Source of the DNA: Promethearchaeota archaeon
Lineage (GTDB): Archaea; Asgardarchaeota; Lokiarchaeia; Helarchaeales; RDOG01
DNA length: 64,000 nucleotides
Assembly: GCA_011365055.1 (NCBI GenBank)
Contig: RDOG01000001.1
Location: 372,001 to 436,000 of the forward strand
Direction of reading: 5' to 3'
In this document: positions 53,314 to 63,300 of the stretch, piece after piece
Layout: every line of letters starts with the position of its first letter
How positions within the stretch are numbered: position 1 is the first letter of the stretch
Notes under the pieces: model-generated
Databases searched by the model: none
Told to the model about the DNA's origin: nothing
The model's input: the letters and a program-made list of their open reading frames with translations, nothing else
Made by a program: the position numbers and the translations under genes

Positions 53314-53430
53314 TTATCCAACTATCGAAAATGTTAAACCTGTAAACCACCCTAAAAATAATCCGATTAAAATTCCAATAATTATAAAAATGATAAAAAA
53401 TCCGTATTGTTTAATCAGTGCCTTATCCAT
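53314..53430 (-). CDS. 38-aa single-helix membrane peptide at head of importer operon
   Basis: A very short gene directly upstream of the solute-binding protein gene, 24 bases apart, on the same strand. It starts at ATG 53430 (MDKALIKQYG) and has one hydrophobic helix (FFIIFIIIGILIGLFLGWF) and a short tail ending SIVG. TAA at 53314-53316. Because of its position and membrane helix it might be a small subunit or an assembly factor of the importer; this is inference. Confidence 0.6.
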   Translation of the reverse strand: MDKALIKQYGFFIIFIIIGILIGLFLGWFTGLTFSIVG

Positions 53431-53845
53431 TAAAGTTTACTTCCAATTTAATATGATTGACGTTTATTCTCATGATATTTAAATATTCAACAAAAAAACA
53501 TTTCAAATTATATGTATAACGATTATTTTAATCAAATAATTAAATTTCTATATTTTCTTAAATTTTCTGTAAATTTTAGGCATTTCAGATATAATCATAA
53601 ATCATTTGGCGATCAAATAAAAAAAATGAAAATTAAATTAGAAAAGTCGTTCTATGGGTTTTACACCATAGAAATATAAGATCATTATTTAAAAAATCGT
53701 GATCCTCGAAAATCCAACCAATTACTAAAAACCAACCAAGGCAGTTTAAATAAAGATTTTTTGTTATGAATGATGAGGGTGGTTAAAAATTATCCTTATT
53801 AAAGATTAAATTAAATTCCAAAAATAATATCGAAGGGATTACTTA
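53431..53845. other. Divergent intergenic region with an inverted repeat
   Basis: About 415 bases between the importer operon (minus) and a zinc-finger gene (plus). It holds an 8-base inverted repeat at 53650-53673 (TTCTATGG, 8-base loop, CCATAGAA) that could be a small hairpin or an operator. No tRNA or other RNA gene could be recognised. Confidence 0.45.
53650..53673. promoter_or_regulatory. 8-base inverted repeat (hairpin or operator)
   Basis: TTCTATGG-GTTTTACA-CCATAGAA is perfect over 8 bases. It is about 220 bases from the start of the importer operon (53430) and 175 bases from the zinc-finger gene start (53846). Direction and role are not known; no poly-T run follows, so a simple terminator is unlikely. 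Confidence 0.4.
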
Positions 53846-54271
53846 ATGATTACGGAAAAATCAAATCAAAATAAAAAATTAAATCAAATCTGCGTTGCTA
53901 ATCAAACGGAAATAACATATTTTATATGTCCTTATTGTAACAAAAAATTTCAAAAATTGATGTTATTATTCAATCATTTAAATAATTTCCATCTTAAAAA
54001 AGAAGAATTACAAGAGATGATTAACATTTATCACGATTTTATGGTAGAAGTCCAATTTATAGACGATATTACGGATAAATTACTTAATTCTGATCAATAT
54101 TTACCAATAAAAGATATTTTGATTCAAAAATTTTTGGTTCAAGGTAATAATAATCTAATATTTGAAGAATTTTTTTCACAAGTTGATAATAAGACAGTTT
54201 TAAAATATAAGACACTTTTTAAAAAACAAATACAAGAGTACTTGAAATTTCTAACGTCAAAAATCGTCTAG
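53846..54271 (+). CDS. C2H2-type zinc finger protein
   Basis: A 141-aa protein with one C2H2 finger, CPYC-x12-H-x4-H (in FICPYCNKKFQK...NHLNNFH), at about residues 30-52. The rest is helical and charged, with no second finger ('LNSDQYLPIKDILIQKF', 'KKQIQEYLKFL'). Single C2H2 fingers in archaea usually act in protein-protein or weak DNA contacts; a regulatory role is possible. ATG 53846 is the only sensible start. Confidence 0.75.
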   Translation: MITEKSNQNKKLNQICVANQTEITYFICPYCNKKFQKLMLLFNHLNNFHLKKEELQEMINIYHDFMVEVQFIDDITDKLLNSDQYLPIKDILIQKFLVQGNNNLIFEEFFSQVDNKTVLKYKTLFKKQIQEYLKFLTSKIV

Positions 54272-54368
54272 ATTAATTAATAATTCATCAAGAAATTTCC
54301 TTTTATTTTTCTTAATGAACTTCAAATGAAATATATATTGAAGATTTAATCAAAAAAAAAAGATAATT

Positions 54369-57300
54369 TTAGAGATAGAATTTGAAATTTTGTTTTTTAC
54401 CCTTATTTCCTATTTTTTGAGATCGATTTTCTTCAGATTCTTTGTTTTTTTTGCGATTCCAGAAGAATGCGATGGAAATTGAAATAATACCTGTAATAAA
54501 GAGGAGAGAACCAATTATTATATAGAAGTTCGGATTAAAAAGGGATCCTTCAGGTCCTATTACATCAATTGAATGTATTATAATGACTATTTCCGTATTA
54601 TTTGAATTTCTCGCGTTACCAGCCTTATCATAAGCTATCGCATGAACTTCATGAGTACCATTTGGTCCCAACCAATAGAAATGAAATTGATTTGTATCGG
54701 TACTTATACCAATCAATTCTTCATCCTTGTAATATTCGACCCTATCAATACCAGAATCACTATCTTGTAATCCTTTTACCCAAAGATCAACACTATGATT
54801 ATTATGATAACCCCAATCAATTTCAAATAGGGAAGGTTTTACTCCATCAATAATTATATGAATTTTTTCTGTTTTATTATTATCATAATCATCAATGGCT
54901 ACAATATATATGTCATGTTCACTAGAATTCGAGAATACATAGGGCGAAACTCCTATTGTAAATTCATAATCAATTACTCTTGTTATCGGAGAATCGAATG
55001 TTTTTTCGTTAATATACATACCAACCGATTCATTCGTTGCATCTAACCAACATTCTATTCTCTTTATTCCAGATAATTCATCAGCAACATTTACTCGTAA
55101 TTTAAACGGTAAGTATGCTTTAAATATAGAATTATCATTTGGCTCAATTATCGAACATTCATATGGTGCATGCGGATCCCCAATGTAAACTACTTGTGGC
55201 TCTATTGAATCAATATAATTACCAACTTTATCAAACGCACGTGCATAAATCGAGTGATTACCTGCCATGTTCTTTGTAGTAGACCAGTAATATTTCCATA
55301 TTCCAAAATCATAGGTGCCTTTCCCTAATAATTTTGTCTGGCCTGTACTATTAAGAGGATCTCCATCATAAAATAGAACATGACTTAAATCTTCTGCATA
55401 ATTAACAGTTGCAATGCATTGTATTAATCCAGCTAGTTGTGGAGATATAAATGGAGTAACTTGCACCCCGCTTGGAGAAATATGATCAACAATCAGGCGA
55501 ATCATCGAAGTTTTATTATTGCTATGATTATCTAATGCAACAATATAGAAATCGTTAGGACCATTTAGATAACCCGAAGTATTAATATTGAAATAATAAT
55601 ATCCATCGTCCTCTGGTTCAGATGTTATTTGTATTGGATTATTTGGATATCCACTATTGTTATAAGCTAAAACGAAATCTATACCGGATTCCATATCTTC
55701 TGCCAATACTTTAAGTCTTGTCTCGTTTCCGACAATATTATCGGATTTTAAAATTTTATTTGCATCTACTAATTGTACTTCAAGTGATGAAGGAGGTGCA
55801 TTATCCCTTGTATTATATTCCCAAGGATCATGGGACTTACTGATATTTTCGTTCACAATAAAGATATATGTTCCAAATTGCGTATCAATTGATACATTAA
55901 AAATATATTGATCAGGAATCCCTCCAGAAATAGGATCTTCCAAATGAAATCCATATGTTATGTCAGTTCCGTCTAGACTTTCATTTGTCTTTGTTACATA
56001 ATACTCATCGATACCTGTTATTTTTCCATATATATTTATGCCTTCATAATCAATTCCAAGCTTTCCATATAGGGAATTTAAATGTCCAAAGTCGCATGAA
56101 TCACTATATCCAACTGTATAATTTTGCGTATTCTGAGCTTGATCGTATGTATTTCCCCCATACCAGTACATGTTAACTGCCAAAGGAGTTATTTCTTTTT
56201 TTTCTTCATTTTCAATTTTGTTATCTAACGCTAAATCCATTGCTTTAATTTTATCTAAAATAGTAGAATTTGTTTTAAAAGCTTCTAAAGCATCTTTTAT
56301 TGGCATTATTATTTGATCACCAATAACTTTTGTAACTTTTAAGTCTGGTTCAGGATCTCCAATTTGATTTCCTTTAGAATCATAAGTAGTAATTTCCTTA
56401 TAAAGAATATACGTCATTGAATAAACCCCCCAAATTACATCTCCTCTCCCAGGACCAATATATTCTTTATCATTAGATTTTGATGAAGTTATTTCTTCTG
56501 AATTGATAAATGTAAAATCGATACTACCATCTTGAGCGTCATTTTCCCATGTAAAACCTTCAAAATTTGCACCCCATCCACTCCCGTGAAGATCTACAAC
56601 ATATTCCATATTAAACTGCTTCTTATGATGATTTATTAACTTATAATTATATTTATTGACAGTATTTCCTTTTATATAGCTATAACTATCACTTCCAGGA
56701 GGATCATAAAGAATTCCAAATAATTCAAAATCATTAAAATTTGTATATTCAGCAATAATTTTTTCAATTTTGTAGGTTTTATCATTTTTATCTTCTTCTA
56801 TTGGAATATCAGTAGGAATTTCTATAATTGAGAAATTAAATTCATCAAGATAGGAGAACAACCCATTAGAATCTAATATAACAATGGATCTTTTCATCAA
56901 ATAATTCTCTTTAAAATCTTTAATTGCTATTCCACGATAAGGTTCGTCAAGATCTGGGCCATCAATAGGTAAATCCCAAATAAAATTACCCCATACTGTT
57001 ATGAACAACCCTTCTTTAGTAAATTTTTGAACTCTTCCATTCCCGACATCTAAAACATAAAGATTATTATTTGAATCCTTCATAATTTTGGAGGGAGTAA
57101 GGAATTTACTTGATCCAGTACCTGAATTGCCCCACATCTTAATTATATCCCCCTGCGAGTTAAATTCTTTTATTTTATTTTCCATGCTATCAGTTATGTA
57201 AATTCTATCTTGATCATCTTCAGTAATCACGCATAAACTAGTGGGCAGGGTCAATTCCAAGTCTAAAATTGAGGAAATTTTTAATTTTGTCGTAATATCG

Positions 57301-60300
57301 AATATTCTTATATCGTAATTTTTGTTTGAATTAACAGTTAACAAGAATAATCTATCGGAAACAAAAAAATCAATGAATTCCAACTCTTGATATTCAACGA
57401 ATGTTTCAAAACTCATAGTATTCGGGTTATAAATCATTATTTTATTAGGAGAATCTAAGATATATAACATGTCATTATCATCAATGATTATTGACCTTGG
57501 ATTCATTAATGCCGTGCAATCAATTGTGTAATTATAAGTACCATTAGAATTGTAAATATCGATTTTTTTATCGACAGCATTTAGAATTGATATCTGCCCT
57601 GTTGAATTGATGGCAACACTCTGTAAATTATACTTCCTAATTTCATAGGATAGTTCCGGTACAATTTCTTTAATTCCGTATTTTGTTGATGTATATGTTT
57701 CATTATTGAAGTTATTTAAAAGGTAAATATTTTCAAGATAATCAGTTGTCAAGCTTTGGATAATATTTTCACCAATTTCTAATTCATGGAGCATAATAAT
57801 TTCACTTGAATTAGAAATTTTTAAAATACTCATAATACTATCATTCTTGCTTAGTAAAAGCACGTTCTGTTCATCATCTAAAATTATTTTATGATCGTAT
57901 CCGAAAACTTCGATAGACCAATTTTCTAATAATTCTTTAGAAGTCCAACTTAGTTTGAAAATAGTATTAGCATCTTGAGCTAAATAAAAAACATTACCAA
58001 GTTTGTCAATTTCTATTTGATCAGTTTCAGAAATATTAGAGATTTCCTGAAGATTTAAAATTTCATTCAAGAAATAAATACCCGTAAAATCAAGTTTATA
58101 ACGATAAATACCTAAATTACCTAAACAATAGATATTATCCTCTTTATCAACGGTAATGCTTGATATATTAAAATTCTCAGGAAGTTCTATTTGTGAAATT
58201 AATTCACCATTTAAGGCATATTTAGCTACTTTATCAGAACCATACTCATTCCTTAATGCATGATATAAATATGTTTCAGTTTCAAATGACTGGATTTTTA
58301 TATCAGTTCCAATTCCAGATATACCACCATCAATAATTCTCAAAAGCTCTCCATAATTATCATATGCATGGATGACATTTCCCTCCAAGAGATAAATATT
58401 ACCTTTATAATCATAAATAGGTGTATTTAAAGTTGATTTTTCAGCCCACGAATAATCGATTGCATCGACGTAAAGATCAAAACCTGATTCCCCACCGTAT
58501 GTCATGGTTCGGAACTTTATGATATTAATATTACCGCCTGTTTCGGACATTTCAACTTGGTTCAATTCTTTTATACCATCAACATAAACATCATACATTC
58601 CGATAGAGCAATCAAAATCGACCTTAACGTGATACCATGTTTTAGAAAATGCATACTTGAAATTTACCCATTGTTCCGAATCATAATTCCAATATCTTAA
58701 ATGATTTTCTTCAATACTTAATGCAATTTTCTGAGTCGAATCATCATATAAATCGTATATGGTTACTTTATCATAAACTTCTGTAACGTAAATATAAAAT
58801 TGAACAGAACCTGTCAGGTTAGAATCACCCATATTGTATTCTGTTGTAATGTACGTTTCATCCATATTATCATCCAACCACATTACATTTCGGTGCCCTG
58901 CAATTGAAGGAACTATTTTCACGCTTGCTTTATTCCAATTATTTGACGTGATCGTCCATGCATCATCATTGGGTAGTGTTCCCCATTGATCATCCGTAAA
59001 TGATTCTGAACCTACATATTCAATATAAGTTTGATTTAAATCTCGATTCCTCCCTTCATAATAACCATCAGCCCAGCTCCAATCAATACCGTCAAAATAT
59101 GTAAAAGCATCGACACCATATGTACCCCATGTGGCTATCCTTATTGCATTTACTTGCAATAAATTATTCCAAAAACCGAATTGCCCTTTATATTGCCCAT
59201 TAATATAACATTTATAATAATATTGATTATTTCCATCATAATTCGATTCATCACAAGCAAATGTTAATTGCACATGATACCATATTCCAGTTTCACATCC
59301 TGTTAATATAGACACATCTTGTAAAATAGATCCATCATAACAAAACATTTGACTATCTCGAAATAATAATCTAGCAACTACAGTGTCATCATTCATTAAA
59401 CCAAGTCCACCCACTCTTCCAGTAGAAATATCATCTGCAGACAACCAGAATTCAACAGTCCCATTACTTGAAGCGGAAATACTTTTTCTTAAATCAACAT
59501 ACCCCGTCGCATTATTATCATAAATCTTAAGTACATTCATATGACCATTATAGCCACTTATGAGTTCGCTATAAGTATTTTCACAAATGTTAGAGTCTGA
59601 TTTATTGTCAAAATACCATCCTGTAGGGATTATTGTGCCCACATCATCACTCTTAAAAGATTCTTCAGCTAAATATTCATCTTGAATAAATTGATTCCTT
59701 CCTTCATAATAACCATCAGCCCAACTACAATCAAATGCATCCAAATACATATAATACGGTTCTGTTTGAAGATAATCAGAAGAATGAAAATAATATTTGT
59801 CAATATAGCTAGCGGAATATCTGAAAGTCAACGATCCTGAATATTCCTGACCATCTAACCAAATTTTAAGCGAATCAGTACTGGTATCAAACCAGATTTT
59901 TAAATGATACCATTTATTGTTAGAAATTTCAAAAATATTTGTATAAGAATCACCATTATTAATATTATACAACCAGCCATTTTCAACAGTTAAATAGACT
60001 CTCCGCTGAGTATCTTCATGTAAATAACATAAAACTTGTTGAGGTACCACATTTGTTAATAAGAAATCAAATTCGATATATCCCTCGTTCCTTTGATGAC
60101 CAAAATTAAATTTGGCAAATCCTGCTGAGGAAGTTGCACTATTATCTTCAATTTCTAAAACTTTTTTATGACCAAATAATTCATCTTTTATAGATATTAA
60201 AACCTCATTTGATTGATTCCATATAGTCCAATTATTTTGAGAACTAAAAGGACCATCAGAATATGAAGTAAATGAATCTACGCCAATATAATGACCGGCA

Positions 60301-63300
60301 GCATCTAAAGATCTTCCGGAATATTCAATATCGTCAATATAATATTCTAATCCAGATTGACTCGAATAATGTAAAGTTCTAAAGGTTAATTTATTTACAA
60401 AGAAACCACTAGTTCCCGTCGCTAAAGGTTGATCTTCCAAATAGAGAACATTATTGATATAGAAATCATAACAATGATATGTCATATCAAATTCTATATG
60501 TACCTTGTACCATGTATTTGAGGATGCAGAAGTAATATCTTGCCAACTTCCACCAAAATAATATTTAAACATATTTGACTGAATAGAAAATGCTTGTATT
60601 TCTTTGGAATCTTGATAAAGATAAAAATTATTCATTTTATTGGCATCAGTTGATGATATCCATAAATCAATACTACCAATTGTCAAATCCTCAATTTGAT
60701 ATTCACAAGTAATATAAGTTTCATCTTCATTATCATCTAAACGCAGAACATCTTCATGTCCATTAACCTGTTCTTCGATAGTTACTTCACCATCTGGAGT
60801 TCCTCCCTGTACAATTACGTTCCAATTACCTTGCGTCTGAAAACTCCCGTGGGAATAACTTTCAAAGGTTTCCCTTTTGATTTGAATTAGGCTATTATGA
60901 AGATAATTACTTGATATATTCAAATCTAATTCAGACAATTTTGATGGAAATTCTTCTAAGGCTTTATATTTTAACACTCCGTCTTCAGTCAAAACTAAAA
61001 CGTTATCCTGTGAATCAACACTAACATCCAGAGGCATGGAGTTGTTAATAGTGATGACGTCTATTGGAATTAGATTATTAGATGTTATTATGAGATAATG
61101 TTCACCACTCGTTGAATTTGTATCAACTATAAAAAGATTATCTTTTGAATCTGTTGTAATTCCAAAAGGGCAATTAAAAACTCCATCAAATTTATATAAT
61201 AACTTGCCATTCAAGTCAAATATTAATAAATTTTTGTTTGTACCATCAGTTATATAGATTTGTTGATCAGAACTGATTGTAATAGATTGAGGAGCTCCAA
61301 AGGTCTCAAGTTCACCGTTATCATAGTTTATGAAATTACTCCAATCGAAAACATGCATGTAACCAATAATTTCATCACGATTTATATTCTTATCAATAAA
61401 TAACTTGACAATTCTTTTATTTTCTTTTTCAGTTACAAAAAGATAAGTATCATTCAGATCATCAATGAATACCTCTAAATCTTCTGGGTTGTTAAATTCA
61501 TCGAGTCCGCCGTTCCAATCATGTATTTTAAAAATATATTCTGTATCGGTAAATATATGTATTGAATCATCACCTGAATCAGTAGCATAAATGAATCCAT
61601 CTGTATCTATTGTTATTCCTCCAATATCGGTGAAATTAAATTCAGATGAAGGTGCATAATTTCCCAATGTTAATATTAGATTACCCCATTTATCAAATTT
61701 AACTATTTTATGATTAACATTATCACATACGTAATAATTTCCTTCTTTATCAACAGTGATACCCCTACTTTTTGAGAAATTAATAGAATCTTCAAAACTT
61801 AAATTTGAGACAAAGGTATAAGTGGATAATTCTAGTTCAGCTATTGGCTTCCCAACTTCCCAAACAAAATTTTTTGTAGAATTGAATTTTTGTATTCGAT
61901 AATTATATTTATCAACAACATAAAAGTTATTTTCATTATCAATCAATACTCCTGATGCAGAGAAAAATTTTCCAGCTTCAAAACCAAATTCACCCCACGA
62001 GTTATGAAAAATTCCGGAAGAAGTAAAATTCTGTACTCTGAAATTTCCTGTATCTAATATATGAACATTTCCATTTGAATCAAAATCAATATCAGAGGGG
62101 CTTGATAATGAACCATTAGCTGAGCCAAAATCACCCCATTGACCAAGAAAGTTCCCATTTTTGTTATAATAACGAATTACATTTTTATATTCATCGACAA
62201 TATAAACATAATTTGAAGCATTAACGGAGATTTTAAATGTGTTACTTAACGATAAATCTTGCCATTTGCCAACTTCGGTTCCGCTTGGAGAAAATATTCT
62301 AACTTGTCTATTGCATGAATCTGCAACGTAAATAGTAGGATATTCAACGCCATTTCTTGGAGAATAAATAGCAATTCCCAATGGATACTTCAATTTTCCA
62401 ATCTCTTCAGCATTTCCTTTTTCTCCCCACTCTGTAATAAATATGCCATTCACATCAAATTTTTGTATTCTATGATTATAATGATCCACGACATAAACAT
62501 AATTACGGTATTCAAATCCATCCCATTCAGCACTTATGTCCAAAGCTACAGGGTTCTTAAATTGACCTGGTAAAATTCCTTCGGTCCCCCAAGATAAAAT
62601 GAATTTGCCTTCAGAATCAAGTTTTACTATCCGGTTATTTAACGTATCTGTAATATATATAAAACCTTCATCATCCATTGCGATATCTCGTGGTTGATTT
62701 AAGTAAAGTGGTTCCTCAATGCTTGGATAAACAATATAATCAAATATACTAGAATTTTTTATTCCTTCGCTTGTATTGAAAGAAAAATAATATTCAACTG
62801 TAGTACCTGATGTGAAATCTGGTAATGTAACGGAGTATTTTCCGGAGGAAGGATATGGACCACTAAGGATTTTTGAATTATATTCTGATCCGGATGAATA
62901 AAATAAGTATCCATCTAATATTTCGATAGGTAAATCACCTATTGAACCATAATTTATTGAAATTAAAGGAGTATCACCTTCTTTGACATACCATGGGTTC
63001 CTTTCATGATTCGAGAAAAAATAATCAATAGATATAGGATTGGAAATTAATGCAGTATATAAATTATCAACTGTGCTTTTTTGTGTGGAATCGGTATTAC
63101 CACCATCAACACACGCATACCAAAATTCATATTCGACATTGGGATTTAAATTGTTCAAACCTGACGCTCTTCCTAAACAAGGTAATGCCGTATTATCAGT
63201 TATTCTTGCTCTTATCGTAAAATCATCAGCTTCTGGTTGACTTGTATTAATAACTTGTGCAAAAATCCATGATTCATCATCCCGATTTAAAAAGTATTTA

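Noticed and set aside
53650..53673. Hairpin as a tRNA or terminator
   Set aside because: Too short for a tRNA; no T-loop consensus; no poly-T after it.
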